A DNA stretch of 64,000 nucleotides from Methylobacterium phyllostachyos (GCF_900103445.1 NZ_FNHS01000003.1:1-64000); one strand, 5' to 3'. Shown: positions 29,429-41,337, counted from the stretch's first letter. The notes: generated by a model from the sequence alone, not told the origin. A program made the numbers and translations.

Positions 29429-30208
29429 TCAGGCCGCGCGCGCGGCTTCCTTCGGCGCGAAGCCGGCGACTGGGGGCAGCGCCTCCAGCATCGGCTTGGC
29501 GAAATGATAGCCCTGCATCAGGTCGATCCCGAGGGCGCGCAGGGCCTCGCGTTCCGCCGCGGTCTCGATCCCCTCGGCCAGAACCGTCACGCCGAGCGCC
29601 CGGGCGATCGCGACGACCCCCGACACGATGGCATGGCGTCCGGCGTCTGTGTCGAGGCCACGCAGCAGATCCATGTCGACCTTGATCAGGTCGGGGCGGA
29701 AATTCGCCAGCAGGCTCAGGCCGGCGAAGCCAGCGCCGAAATCGTCGAGGGCGGTCAGGAAGCCCTGTTTGCGATAGGCGGTGACGATGCGCTGGACATG
29801 CGCGATGTCGCGGAAGCGCTCCTGCTCGGTGAACTCGAACATCAGGCGCTGGTGGGCGAAGTCGACGCGTCGCGCCGCCTCCAGGGAGGCGCGGATGCAG
29901 GCGACCGGCTCGTAGACGGCGTTCGGCATGAAGTTGATCGAGAGCCGCGTGTCGCTGTCCCGCGGGAAGAGCCGGCCGGCGAGCTCGATCGCCCGAACGC
30001 GGGCGGCTTGATCGAACTGGTAGCGGTTCTCGTCCGTCACCCGGCTGAGGATCGTCGGAGCCGGCTCCCCGTTGGGGCCGCGCACCAGGGCCTCGTAGGC
30101 CCAGATCGACCCCGTGCCGACGTCCACGATGGGCTGGAACGCCATCGAGAAATCGAAGTCGAGGGCGGAACCCGCGCGGCAGGCGCGGCACCCGGTTTCC
30201 TTCGTCAT
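29429..30208 (-). CDS. EAL-domain phosphodiesterase (single domain)
   Basis: 259 residues, ATG at 30208. The N terminus has a CRACRAG cysteine pair, then a full EAL domain: YEALVRG, INFMPNA, EFTEQER, DDFGAGFAGL and LAEGIET. These catalytic residues support c-di-GMP hydrolysis. Short EAL proteins of this size (BLUF-EAL-like without the BLUF) are commonly soluble. It is the third c-di-GMP gene in the window. It is monocistronic, with a weak ribosome binding site, and is convergent with the DUF2059 gene. Confidence 0.9.
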   Translation of the reverse strand: MTKETGCRACRAGSALDFDFSMAFQPIVDVGTGSIWAYEALVRGPNGEPAPTILSRVTDENRYQFDQAARVRAIELAGRLFPRDSDTRLSINFMPNAVYEPVACIRASLEAARRVDFAHQRLMFEFTEQERFRDIAHVQRIVTAYRKQGFLTALDDFGAGFAGLSLLANFRPDLIKVDMDLLRGLDTDAGRHAIVSGVVAIARALGVTVLAEGIETAAEREALRALGIDLMQGYHFAKPMLEALPPVAGFAPKEAARAA

Positions 30209-30321
30209 GATCGGCGTCCGTCGGTGCCCCCCGACTCGCCGTATGTGCCTGACTGCGCTCTACACAACCTTAACGTGACCGCTTTGGTATCTTTCCGACG
30301 CTTTCCTGGGAGGACGGCACC

Positions 30322-32523
30322 ATGACGCTGACCGATTTCCGGTTCGAGACCGATGCCGACGGCATCGCCCTGGCGACCTGGGACATGCCCGGCCGGTCGA
30401 TGAACGTCATCACCGAAGCCGTGATGGACCAGCTCGAGCAGATCATCGAGCAGGTCGCCTCCGATGCCGCCATCAAGGGCTGCGTTATCGCCACCGGCAA
30501 GGACAATTTCTCCGCCGGCGCCGACCTCACCATGCTACAGGGCCATCGCAGCGCCTACGAGACGCTCAAGGCCGAGCAGGGCGAGGAGGCGGCCATGCGC
30601 TACTTCTTCGAGGCGTCCCGGCGCCTGTCGCTGCTGTTCCGGCGGCTGGAGACCTGCGGCAAGCCCTTCGCGGCGGCGATCCAGGGCCTGTGCCTCGGCG
30701 GCGCCTTCGAGCTGGCCCTGTCGTGCCACCACCGGGTTGCCTCCGACGACGCGAAGACCCGAGTCGGCCTGCCGGAGATCAAGGTCGGCCTGTTCCCGGG
30801 CGGCGGCGGCACGCAGCGCGTCGCCCGGCTGATGCAGACCGGCGACGCCCTCCAGATGCTGTTCAAGGGCGAGCAGATCCGCGCGCCGATGGCGAAGGGC
30901 ATGGGCCTGATCCACGCGGTGGCACCGCAGGCCGAGATCGTCGAACGCGCCAAGGCCTGGATCCGCGAGGGCGGCTCGGCGGTGGCGCCCTGGGACGTGC
31001 CGAAATTCAAGGCCCCTTCCGGCAAGGTCTACTCGCCCGCCGGCATGATGATCTGGCCGCCGGCCAACGCGATCTACCGGCGCGAGACGCACGACAACTA
31101 CCCCGCCGCCAAGGCGATCCTGGCCTCCGTGTACGAGGGCCTGCAGCTGCCGATGGATCTCGCCCTGCGGGTGGAGAGCCGGTACTTCGCGCATATCCTG
31201 CGCAGCAAGGAAGCGGCGGCGATGATTCGCACGCTGTTCATCTCCATGGGCGAGCTGAACAAGGGCGCGCGCCGGCCGAAGGATGTGCCGGCCACGAATC
31301 TGCTGAAGGTCGGCGTGATCGGCGCGGGCTTCATGGGCGCCGGCGTGGCCTATGTGACGGCCCAGGCCGGTATCGAGGTGGTGCTGGTCGATCAGTCGGT
31401 GGAGGCCGCCGAGAAGGGCAAGGCCTACGCCCACACGCTGATCACCGGCCAGATCAACAAGGGCCGCGCCAAGACCGCGGACCGGGACGCCCTGCTCGGT
31501 CGTATCCAGGCGACAGACGACTACGCCGCGCTGGCCGGGTGCGACCTCGTGATCGAGGCGGTGTTCGAGGATCCGAAGGTGAAGGCCGAGGTGATCCGGA
31601 AGGTCGAGGCGGTGATCCGCCCGGACGCGATCTTCGCCTCCAACACCTCGACGCTGCCGATCACCGGGCTCGCCATGAGTTCGCAGCGGCCCGATCAGTT
31701 CGTCGGCATCCACTTCTTCTCGCCGGTCGAGAAGATGATGCTGGTCGAGATCATCAAGGGCGAAGCCACCGGCGACGCGGCGCTCGCCACGGCCCTCGAC
31801 TACGTGCGACTGATCAAGAAGACCCCGATCGTCGTCAACGACGCCCGCGGCTTCTTCGCCAACCGCTGCGTCGGCGCCTACATCCTCGAAGGCCACAAGA
31901 TGCTGGCCGAGGGCGTACCGCCCGCCATGATCGAGAGCGCCGGCCGTCAGGCCGGCATGCCGGTCGGGCCGCTCTCGCTCAACGACGAGGTCGCCCTCGA
32001 TCTCGTGCTGAAGATCGCCAAGGCCACCGAGGCGCAGGTCGGGGCGGGGGCCGTCGATCCAGCCCAGAAGGCGATCCTGTCCGAGCTGGTGGAGAAGCAG
32101 GGCCGCCTCGGCCGGAAGAATCGCAAGGGGTTTTACGATTACCCCGAGGGCGCCCCGAAGCGCCTCTGGCCCGGCCTGAAGGATCTCCAGCCTAACCGCC
32201 AGGACCCAGAATCCGTCGATTTCAACGAGCTGAAGCAGCGGCTCCTGGTCGTGCAGGCGCTGGAGGCCGCCCGCACGGTGGGCGAGGGCGTGGTGACGGA
32301 TCCCCGCGAGGCGGATGTGGGCTCGATCCTCGGCTTCGGCTTCGCGCCGTTCACCGGGGGGGCGTTGTCCTATATCGACTTCATGGGCGCGGCAGCCTTC
32401 GTCGATCTGGCCCGAAAGCTGGAAGCCAAGCACGGCCCGCGGTTCCACCTGCCCGACATCCTCGCCGTTATGGCTGAGCGAGGCGGCACCTTCTACGGAG
32501 AGGCCCAGAAGCGCGCCGCCTGA
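30322..32523 (+). CDS. fadJ: Fatty-acid oxidation complex alpha subunit (enoyl-CoA hydratase/3-hydroxyacyl-CoA dehydrogenase)
   Basis: 733 residues, ATG at 30322 with GGGAGGA 7 bp upstream. Residues 1-290 form an enoyl-CoA hydratase domain with ATGKDNFSAGADL, FAAAIQGLCLGGAFEL and GLPEIKVGLFPGGGGTQR. From about 330 a Rossmann NAD domain starts with VGVIGAGFMGAGVAY and continues with ASNTSTLPIT and GIHFFSPVEKM; a C-terminal dimerisation domain follows. It hydrates enoyl-CoA and oxidises the 3-hydroxyacyl-CoA. It likely works with the nearby thiolase. The name fadJ rather than fadB is a guess from its overall alignment. Confidence 0.9.
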   Translation: MTLTDFRFETDADGIALATWDMPGRSMNVITEAVMDQLEQIIEQVASDAAIKGCVIATGKDNFSAGADLTMLQGHRSAYETLKAEQGEEAAMRYFFEASRRLSLLFRRLETCGKPFAAAIQGLCLGGAFELALSCHHRVASDDAKTRVGLPEIKVGLFPGGGGTQRVARLMQTGDALQMLFKGEQIRAPMAKGMGLIHAVAPQAEIVERAKAWIREGGSAVAPWDVPKFKAPSGKVYSPAGMMIWPPANAIYRRETHDNYPAAKAILASVYEGLQLPMDLALRVESRYFAHILRSKEAAAMIRTLFISMGELNKGARRPKDVPATNLLKVGVIGAGFMGAGVAYVTAQAGIEVVLVDQSVEAAEKGKAYAHTLITGQINKGRAKTADRDALLGRIQATDDYAALAGCDLVIEAVFEDPKVKAEVIRKVEAVIRPDAIFASNTSTLPITGLAMSSQRPDQFVGIHFFSPVEKMMLVEIIKGEATGDAALATALDYVRLIKKTPIVVNDARGFFANRCVGAYILEGHKMLAEGVPPAMIESAGRQAGMPVGPLSLNDEVALDLVLKIAKATEAQVGAGAVDPAQKAILSELVEKQGRLGRKNRKGFYDYPEGAPKRLWPGLKDLQPNRQDPESVDFNELKQRLLVVQALEAARTVGEGVVTDPREADVGSILGFGFAPFTGGALSYIDFMGAAAFVDLARKLEAKHGPRFHLPDILAVMAERGGTFYGEAQKRAA

Positions 32524-32525
32524 GT

Positions 32526-33470
32526 TCAGCCGGCCGGGCGCCCGATCGCGGCGTCCGGCAGGTCGGCGAGTTCCTCCAGCAGGACCGCCCGGGCGCAGGC
32601 GCCGAAGGCCCGCATGAGGCGTCCCCGCGCGTGATCGGGTGGGAACAGCAGGGCGAAATGCACCGGCAGGGCAGGGGCGAAGGGCCGGATCGCGATTGGT
32701 GAGACCTTTGCCTCTTCGTAGGCGGCCAGCGGGTTCATGATGCTGACCCCGAGCCCGGCCGAGACGAGGGTGCAGATCGAGGCGCCAAGACCGGCTTCGG
32801 CGGTGATGCTGAGCGTAACGCCCGCCGTCTCGAAGACGGCCTCGGTCCGATCGCGCAGGGCACTGCCGAGCGAGGCCGCGACGAAGGGCACATCGCGCAA
32901 ATCCTCCGGGCCGAGCGCTGCACGCGCCGACAGCGGATGATCCTGCGGAAGCACCGCCACGCAAGCCCGTGTCTCGACATGATCGAGCCTCGCTTTGGGC
33001 AGGTCGCCGTACAGCATCGTGAGTGCGGCATCGCAGGATCCGGTCGCGATCCAATGGTTCACGGTCTCGTCGTCACCGGAATGGATCGCCACGATCACGT
33101 CCGGATGCGCGGCGCGGAAGCGCACAACCGCCCGTGCCAGCAGGCTCCCGGCCAGCCGTGGCATGGCGGCCACCCGCAGGCGCTCGGCGCCGAAGGCCCG
33201 GATCCGCGCAGCCGCCGCCTCCAGGCTGGTGATTCCCATGAAGGCCCGCTCCACCTCGGCGTGAAAGCGCGTGCCGTCCAGGGAGGGCACGACCCGGCTG
33301 CCGCTGCGGTCGAACAGGGGTAGACCCGTGATCGCCTCCAGCTGCGCGATCAGGCGGCTCACCTGCGGCTGCGAGGTGTGGAGCTGCCGGCTCGCCTCGG
33401 TCATGGAGCCTGTGGCCACCACAGCCCGGAAGGCCTCGATGTGCCGGAAGGTCATCCGCCGTTGGGCCAT
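32526..33470 (-). CDS. LysR-family transcriptional regulator
   Basis: 314 residues from the ATG at 33470. The N-terminal winged helix-turn-helix reads FRHIEAFRAVVATGSMTEAS, then QLHTSQPQVSRLIAQLE; the effector-binding domain follows from about 90. It lies divergent from the periplasmic amino-acid-binding protein, 117 bp apart, which suggests it controls that gene. The plus-strand fadJ ends 2 bp before its stop. Neither ligand nor operator is visible in the intergenic region. Confidence 0.9.
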   Translation of the reverse strand: MAQRRMTFRHIEAFRAVVATGSMTEASRQLHTSQPQVSRLIAQLEAITGLPLFDRSGSRVVPSLDGTRFHAEVERAFMGITSLEAAAARIRAFGAERLRVAAMPRLAGSLLARAVVRFRAAHPDVIVAIHSGDDETVNHWIATGSCDAALTMLYGDLPKARLDHVETRACVAVLPQDHPLSARAALGPEDLRDVPFVAASLGSALRDRTEAVFETAGVTLSITAEAGLGASICTLVSAGLGVSIMNPLAAYEEAKVSPIAIRPFAPALPVHFALLFPPDHARGRLMRAFGACARAVLLEELADLPDAAIGRPAG

Positions 33471-33586
33471 ATCAGATCCGTATGCTCGGGCCATCAATCG
33501 GCATTGGACGCCGGTGCGCGGCCGCTCCTAGGATCAGCCGGCAAAGCTTGGGATGCAGAGTTTGGCATAACCGGGGGGTTCGGATC

Positions 33587-34495
33587 GTGTCGAGGATGCT
33601 TTCGCTCATCGTGGCCGCGTCGTGCTGGGTCGGGCTCGCCGCACCGTCGGCCGCAGAGGGGCGCCTCGACAAGATCCGCGCGACGGGCCAGATCAGCCTC
33701 GGCTTCCCGGACGCGTCACCGCCCTTCGGCTTCCTCGACCAGAATGCCAAGCCGGTCGGCTATTCGCTTGAGATATGCGAGCACGCGGCCGAAAAGCTCA
33801 AGACCGCGCTCGGCCTGCCCAAGCTCGACATCCGCCGGGTACCGGTCATGTCGGCCACGCGAATCCCCCTGATCAACAACGGCACCATTGATCTCGAATG
33901 CGGCACCGCCAGCAATCTGCCGGAGCGGCACAAGCTGATCGCGTTCGCGCCGACCACCTTCGTGGCGCAGGTTGTGCTGACGGCCAAGAAGGACTCGCCG
34001 GTCGACGTGAACGACATCGCCTCGTTTCGCGGCAAGGCCATCTCGGCTCAGGCGGGCGGCGAGACCCAGCGCGTCGCGACGCGGATCAACGTCCGCGACA
34101 AGCTCAATATCCAAGTGATGCCCGCCAAGGACACCGCTGAGGTCTTCCTGCTGTTGGAGACCGGCCGCGCCGCGGGGACGATCAACGACGATGCCCTTGC
34201 GCACGCAACGGTGGCGGGCGCGAAGCAGCCGGGCGATTACAAGATCGGCACCAAGGGCCTCGAATTCGCGCCTTACGGAATTCTGGAGCCGAAGGACGAT
34301 CCGGCCTTCAAGGCGGCCGTCGACAAGGCCGTGATCGAGCTGATCCAGGACGGCACCGTGGCGCGCCTCTACAGCCGCTACTTCGAGCAGCCGATCCCGC
34401 CAAGAGGCATCAATCTCGAATTGCCGATGAGCGACGTGCTCAAGCGTGCCTTGGCCAACCCGACCGATTCCGGTGATGAGGCGGCCTACCGCTAG
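33587..34495 (+). CDS. Periplasmic amino-acid-binding protein (ABC transporter, GltI-like)
   Basis: 302 residues from the GTG at 33587, with a GGGGGG run 9 bp upstream; an ATG at 33596 is an alternative. A signal peptide (LSLIVAASCWVGLAAPSAAEG) precedes a type II periplasmic-binding fold with IRATGQISLGFPDASPPFG, YSLEIC, DLECGTASNLPER and FAPYGILEPKDDPAF. These resemble the glutamate/aspartate-binding protein GltI. The permease and ATPase genes are not adjacent, so it is an orphan unless they lie elsewhere. It is followed by the threonine aldolase gene at 19 bp. Confidence 0.85.
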   Translation: MSRMLSLIVAASCWVGLAAPSAAEGRLDKIRATGQISLGFPDASPPFGFLDQNAKPVGYSLEICEHAAEKLKTALGLPKLDIRRVPVMSATRIPLINNGTIDLECGTASNLPERHKLIAFAPTTFVAQVVLTAKKDSPVDVNDIASFRGKAISAQAGGETQRVATRINVRDKLNIQVMPAKDTAEVFLLLETGRAAGTINDDALAHATVAGAKQPGDYKIGTKGLEFAPYGILEPKDDPAFKAAVDKAVIELIQDGTVARLYSRYFEQPIPPRGINLELPMSDVLKRALANPTDSGDEAAYR

Positions 34496-34514
34496 GGCGG
34501 CCGGTGCATTCGAG

Positions 34515-35576
34515 ATGCAGAGCGATATGGCTGTTGTCGCCGAAGCCCCCACCGTGGTTGACCTGCGCAGCGACACGGTGACCCGACCGACCGAGGCGAT
34601 GTACGCCCGGATGCGGGTTGCGCCCCTCGGCGACGACGGGCTCGACGCCGACCCGACCGCACGGGCGCTGGAGGAGACGGCGGCTGCAATGCTCGGCAAG
34701 GCGGCCGGCCTGTTCGTGCCGAGCTGCACGATGGGCAACCTCCTGGCGATCCTCGCGCAGGTCCAGCGTAGCGAGCAGGTCCTGCTCGAAACGCAGGCCC
34801 ACATGATCAACACCGAGCGCGGTGCCGCTACCCTGACGGGGGCGTTCCTGCTCGGCATACCCGGCGCAGACGGCGCCATGGACCTCGAACGGTTGGGGGA
34901 TGCGCTACGCCCGGCCGCGAGCCCGCTCCGGACCGCCATGATCGCGCTCGAGACATCCCATAACGCCGCGGGCGGCACCGTTCCCCCGTTGGCCCACATG
35001 GCGGCGGTGGCGGATCTCGCCCGTGCGCACGGCATCCCTGTCCATCTCGACGGCGCCCGCCTGTTCAACGCCGCCACGCATCTCGGCGTCGAGCCGGCTG
35101 ATCTCACCCGGCATGTCGATACGGTGTCGCTCTGCCTGTCGAAGGGTTTGAGTGCGCCCGTTGGCGCGGTGCTGGCCGGCAGCGGGCCGGTGATCGCGAC
35201 GGCACGGCGGCTGAGGAAGATGATCGGCGGCACCCAGCGTCAGGTCGGCGTGGTGGCGGCGGCGGGCCTTGAAGCGATCACCACCATGGGCGCACGGCTC
35301 GCCGAGGATCATGACCGGGCCCGGCAACTCAGCGACGGGCTGAACGCCCTGCGGCCCACCCTCTCGGCAAATGTCCCCCAGACCAACATCGTGCAGGTCG
35401 ATCTTGCGCGAACCCGACGCGACAGCGAGCGCTGGGTGGGCGATCTCGAGGCGCTCGGCATCCGTACGCGCCCGCTCGGCGAAAGGCGGCTCCGGCTGGT
35501 GACACACCGGCACATCACGGCCGGGGATGTCGAACGCACGGTGGCGGCTTTCCGGACCTGCCTCATCGCGGCCTGA
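34515..35576 (+). CDS. ltaE: Low-specificity L-threonine aldolase
   Basis: 353 residues from the ATG at 34515; a second ATG at 34527 is possible. A PLP fold-type I aldolase with the signature DLRSDTVTRPTEAMYARM at the N terminus, GDDGLDADPTARALEE, IPVHLDGARLFNAA and the PLP lysine in LCLSKGLSAPVG near residue 208. It cleaves L-threonine or L-allo-threonine to glycine and acetaldehyde. It starts 19 bp after the binding protein, so the two may be co-transcribed. It converges with the exonuclease gene. Confidence 0.9.
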   Translation: MQSDMAVVAEAPTVVDLRSDTVTRPTEAMYARMRVAPLGDDGLDADPTARALEETAAAMLGKAAGLFVPSCTMGNLLAILAQVQRSEQVLLETQAHMINTERGAATLTGAFLLGIPGADGAMDLERLGDALRPAASPLRTAMIALETSHNAAGGTVPPLAHMAAVADLARAHGIPVHLDGARLFNAATHLGVEPADLTRHVDTVSLCLSKGLSAPVGAVLAGSGPVIATARRLRKMIGGTQRQVGVVAAAGLEAITTMGARLAEDHDRARQLSDGLNALRPTLSANVPQTNIVQVDLARTRRDSERWVGDLEALGIRTRPLGERRLRLVTHRHITAGDVERTVAAFRTCLIAA

Positions 35577-35582
35577 GCGGGA

Positions 35583-36446
35583 TCAGGCCGCGCCGGCGAC
35601 CCGCATTTTCGCGCCGAGCATACGGGCGAGGAGCACGACATCGGAGGCGTTGTCCGATATCAGGTGAGTGATATCGCCGACCTCGAGAGCCTTCACGTGG
35701 CGGCAGCGCACGCCGTAGCGGCCGGCCGTGCAAGTACACCGCAATTGTGGGCCCCCTGGCCGTTCCTCGAGCGCCACGGTGTAGCGGTTGCCGGTTGATC
35801 CCAGCATGGTGAAGCGCAGGGCGGCGGGTTCGGCCGGAAACGCCGCCATCGCGCGCCCGCTGATCGCCCCCAGCGCCCGACGGGGCGGGCCGCCGGCCGC
35901 CCGCGTGATCGGCAGACCCAGCGCGGCGGCCAGAGCGTGCACGTCCGCAGCGTCCCGCTCGCGCATCGCCGCCAGCGCGATCTCCGCGCAGGCATAGGCA
36001 TCCTCGCCGGCATCGTGGTGCTCGAAACGGATCCCGAGGCGCCGAGCCACCTTCCCCAGCCCACAGCCCTCCGGCGCCGGGAACACCCGCCGCGCGACCT
36101 GCACCGTGCACAGATAGGCGAGGTCCGGCACCGGCAGACCGGCCCGCGCGAGTCCGGCGCGCAGGACGCCGATATCGAAGCTGGCGTTATGGGCCAGGAT
36201 GAGCCCACGGCTGAGATCGCCCAGATAGGGCGCCATCGCGGTGGCGAAGTCGGGCGCGTCCGCGACGTTCGCCGGAAGGATACCGTGGACCCGGATGTTG
36301 CCCGGCGCGAACCGCATCTCGGGCGGGCGGATCAGGTGGCTTTCCCGGCGCACGACCCGGCCATCCGCGATCCAGGCGAGCCCAACCGCGCAGGCGCTGT
36401 CACGCCGCTCATTGGCCGTCTCGAAGTCGAGGGCCAGGACCGTCAT
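35583..36446 (-). CDS. DnaQ-like 3'-5' exonuclease with C-terminal SWIM zinc finger
   Basis: 287 residues, ATG at 36446. The first 175 residues form a DEDDh exonuclease: VLALDFETAN (D and E), LAHNASFDIGVL and HHDAGEDAYACAEIAL (H and D). It resembles the Pol III epsilon family but with a separate C terminus. Residues about 205-270 include CTCTAGRYGVRCRHVKAL, a CxC...CxH arrangement like the SWIM zinc finger. An exonuclease-SWIM fusion is uncommon and would be expected to bind DNA or a protein partner. It is followed in the same direction by no close gene; LigA lies 72 bp upstream. Confidence 0.8.
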   Translation of the reverse strand: MTVLALDFETANERRDSACAVGLAWIADGRVVRRESHLIRPPEMRFAPGNIRVHGILPANVADAPDFATAMAPYLGDLSRGLILAHNASFDIGVLRAGLARAGLPVPDLAYLCTVQVARRVFPAPEGCGLGKVARRLGIRFEHHDAGEDAYACAEIALAAMRERDAADVHALAAALGLPITRAAGGPPRRALGAISGRAMAAFPAEPAALRFTMLGSTGNRYTVALEERPGGPQLRCTCTAGRYGVRCRHVKALEVGDITHLISDNASDVVLLARMLGAKMRVAGAA

Positions 36447-36518
36447 CGGGGATCGACCATACCGGGCGCGCGTTCGCGGGGTGTTCTCCCGCTGGTTTAG
36501 GCTGCCCGGACTCCGGCT

Positions 36519-38960
<2,442 letters not shown>

Positions 38961-39015
38961 CTAGCGCATCGCCGGCCGGCCGGGAGTCGCGCGCGCGCGA
39001 CGTCCCCGCTTTCCC

Positions 39016-40317
39016 TCATGCTCGGGCGGCGAGCAGATTGCCGCGGCCGGCGATCCGGAGCGCGCCCAGAAAGACCGCCGCGACAAACACCGCGACCATC
39101 GCCAGCGGCAGAACCGGTGCGAGCCACCCGGCCAAGGCGGTGCCGGCGACGGAGCCGAGGTTCATCGCCGCCATGTAGACCTCGAATTGCGTCGCCGCGC
39201 CCGCGCGTCCGCGGCTCGCCTGCAGCAGCGCCGGCATGAGCGCCACGATCAGCAGGCCTGGCAACATGTTGGTCAGCGCCAGGATCACCGGCCCGGCGGG
39301 CCCGACAAGCCCTACGGCGATCAGGGCGCCGGCCGACAGGAAGGTGGCGGCGCTGGCGAGCAGGAGAGCCCGCAGCGGCCGGATCGGGCCCACCCTGTCG
39401 GACCAGAAGCCGACCACCAGTGCTCCCGCGGTGCCGCTCGCGAGCGCCAGCCCGGCTTGCAGGCGAGACAGGGCGGCTGGATCCCAGGCCTGGCGCTGAA
39501 GCAGGTCCACCGAGAAGGGCAATTCGAACAGACCGAGGGCGCCGTCGAGGCCGAAGCACAGGGCCAGCAGCCACAGGGCCCGCGGCCGCTTCAGGCCGAT
39601 CAGGAGACGGCGCAGGAATCGGCGGAACGGCAAGCGGCGCGGCACCGGCCCGCGCCGGGTCAGGGTCGCGAGCGCGTCTCCGGGTGCCTCGCGGACCAGC
39701 AGGATCGGCAGGCTCGCCAGGACGGCAGCGGCGAGGAGCCAGCGGGCACTCACGGCCAACCCGTATGCCGTCAGCATCCACGCGAAGACGGCTGCGCTGA
39801 GGCTGCTCCCAGTGACGAAGCCCGCCCGCGTGCAACCGCTGATCCGGCCGAGTTCGGTCTCCGGAACGTGGTCCATGATCATCCGGTCGCAGGCGGTATC
39901 GAGGAGCGCCGCGCACAGGCTGTGCACCAGGAAGATCAGCCCGAGCCAGCCGAGCCGATCCTCTGATCCCCACAACAGCAGCGCCAGCGTGACGTGACAG
40001 CCGAGCAGCGCCGCAACCGCGAAGTACCGACGTCGGCCCATCCGAAAGTCGCCGGCCCGGTCGACCACCGGCCCCCATAGGATCGGCTGCAGGGTCCAGG
40101 GCAGACCGGCGAGGGCGAAATGGAAGCCGATTTCCGCGGCCGAGACACCCCGAGCCGTGAGATGGTTGGCCAAGGCGGTCAGCGAGAAGCCGGCGATTAG
40201 ACCCTGGTAGAAATAGGTGGCGCAGAAGACGAGATAGCGGGTGCGACGGCCGGCGAGGCTCGGCGGCGTTCGTGGGGCGATCACCGCGGGCGCCAGCGTG
40301 GGGCCGCTCAGGAGCAT
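39016..40317 (-). CDS. Major facilitator superfamily transporter
   Basis: 433 residues, ATG at 40317. About 12 hydrophobic segments with an early loop typical of MFS (GLPWTLQPILWGPVVDRAGDFRMGRRRY, a D-R-x-G-R-R cytoplasmic loop). The second half repeats the pattern (VVGFWSDRVGPIRPLRALLL). The substrate is not determinable. It precedes ligA on the same strand and is divergent from the phosphopantetheinyl transferase gene, 120 bp apart. Confidence 0.85.
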   Translation of the reverse strand: MLLSGPTLAPAVIAPRTPPSLAGRRTRYLVFCATYFYQGLIAGFSLTALANHLTARGVSAAEIGFHFALAGLPWTLQPILWGPVVDRAGDFRMGRRRYFAVAALLGCHVTLALLLWGSEDRLGWLGLIFLVHSLCAALLDTACDRMIMDHVPETELGRISGCTRAGFVTGSSLSAAVFAWMLTAYGLAVSARWLLAAAVLASLPILLVREAPGDALATLTRRGPVPRRLPFRRFLRRLLIGLKRPRALWLLALCFGLDGALGLFELPFSVDLLQRQAWDPAALSRLQAGLALASGTAGALVVGFWSDRVGPIRPLRALLLASAATFLSAGALIAVGLVGPAGPVILALTNMLPGLLIVALMPALLQASRGRAGAATQFEVYMAAMNLGSVAGTALAGWLAPVLPLAMVAVFVAAVFLGALRIAGRGNLLAARA

Positions 40318-40437
40318 CGGCCCTTGCCCGCCCCGAGCAAGGGCGCGAGGATTCTCATGTCGCCCTCATCCGCTTCGTGCCGTGCCCATGCCAGCCTACA
40401 ACTCTAGGCCTAACTCGAAGAGACTGCGAGGGATCGC

Positions 40438-41130
40438 ATGAGCGCGGCGGACATCTGGCTCGTCGATCTCGCCCTGCCGCCTGTTCAGATCGAGCGCTGC
40501 GCGCACGTTCTCGACGCGTCGGAGCGCGAACGCGCCGAGAGGTTCCTGCGCCCCGTGGATCGCGCGCGCTTCATCATGAGCCACGCGGCACTCCGGCTCG
40601 TCCTGTCCGGGGCGCTCGCCTGTAGGCCCTCATCCATCCGCATCACGGCCGATGCGTTCGGCAAGCCTCGGCTCGCCGATCCCGGCGAGGGCGCGATCGC
40701 GTTCAACCTCTCGCATTCCGGAGCCCGCGCCCTCATCGGGCTGGCCGAAGCCCCTTCTATCGGCGTCGATATCGAGGCCCTGCGGCCGATCCCCGACGCC
40801 CTGCGGATCGCGCATGGGCATTTCGCGGGGGACGAAACCGCGGCGCTCGCGGACCTACCGCTGGAGGCTCGCGCGTCGGCGTTCTTCGACCTCTGGACTC
40901 GGAAGGAGGCTGTGGTGAAGGCGCTCGGCGCGGGTCTGTCCCTCCCGCTCGACCGGTTCAGCGTGACGGTGCCTCCGGCGCCGCCGCGCATGCTGCGGGG
41001 CGGGGAGGCCTGGACGCTCGCCACGATAGAGGCCGGGGCGGATTATGCCGCCACCGTGGCCGTGCCGGCGACCGGGGTTACGCTCCGGCACCATACGCTG
41101 CCGACAGATTGGCCCGATCATCTCGGCTGA
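40438..41130 (+). CDS. 4'-phosphopantetheinyl transferase superfamily protein
   Basis: 230 residues, ATG at 40438 with GAGGG upstream. The family signature is seen: AFNLSHSGARALIGLAE, GVDIEAL with the Mg-binding Asp, and FFDLWTRKEAVVKALG with the WxxKEA motif. The length fits the Sfp-type. It transfers the phosphopantetheine arm from CoA to carrier-protein domains; the target (fatty acid, polyketide or peptide synthetase) is not in view. It is the last core gene before the tRNA that carries the island. Confidence 0.88.
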   Translation: MSAADIWLVDLALPPVQIERCAHVLDASERERAERFLRPVDRARFIMSHAALRLVLSGALACRPSSIRITADAFGKPRLADPGEGAIAFNLSHSGARALIGLAEAPSIGVDIEALRPIPDALRIAHGHFAGDETAALADLPLEARASAFFDLWTRKEAVVKALGAGLSLPLDRFSVTVPPAPPRMLRGGEAWTLATIEAGADYAATVAVPATGVTLRHHTLPTDWPDHLG

Positions 41131-41213
41131 ACCCGCAAGACCACGCTTGCGGCGCGGCGAAGGCACAGCTATAAGCCCGCTCGCCGGCACCGACAGCGAT
41201 GCGGACCGGCCTT

Positions 41214-41290
41214 CGGAGTGTAGCGCAGTCTGGTAGCGCACCACGTTCGGGACGTGGGGGTCGCAGGTTCAAATCCTGCCACTCCGACCA
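41214..41290 (+). tRNA. tRNA-Pro (anticodon CGG), island attachment gene
   Basis: 77 nt with CCA encoded. The acceptor CGGAGTG pairs with CACTCCG. The anticodon stem CCACG/CGTGG surrounds the loop TTCGGGA, so the anticodon is CGG. The T-arm is GCAGG-TTCAAAT-CCTGC. The integrase gene ends 93 bp past its 3' end, the usual arrangement for an island integrated in the 3' half of a tRNA gene. Confidence 0.95.
41253..41290 (+). other. Probable attL site in the 3' half of tRNA-Pro
   Basis: Inferred from the adjacent tyrosine integrase. The 3' tRNA half should be repeated at the far end of the island, outside the window. No second copy is seen within the window. Confidence 0.45.
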
Positions 41291-41337
41291 CTGTTTCCTT
41301 AGGGAAACCGGTCTTCCCGGCTCAGAGAGCAAATCCC

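Noticed and set aside
30535..33054. 839-codon minus-strand open frame opposite fadJ
   Set aside because: Antisense shadow of fadJ and the LysR gene; the peptide is His/Arg/Asp-rich without domains.
41293..41308. Hairpin GTTTCC-TTAG-GGAAAC after the tRNA as a terminator
   Set aside because: Only 6 bp and no T-run; could be a recombination feature or chance.
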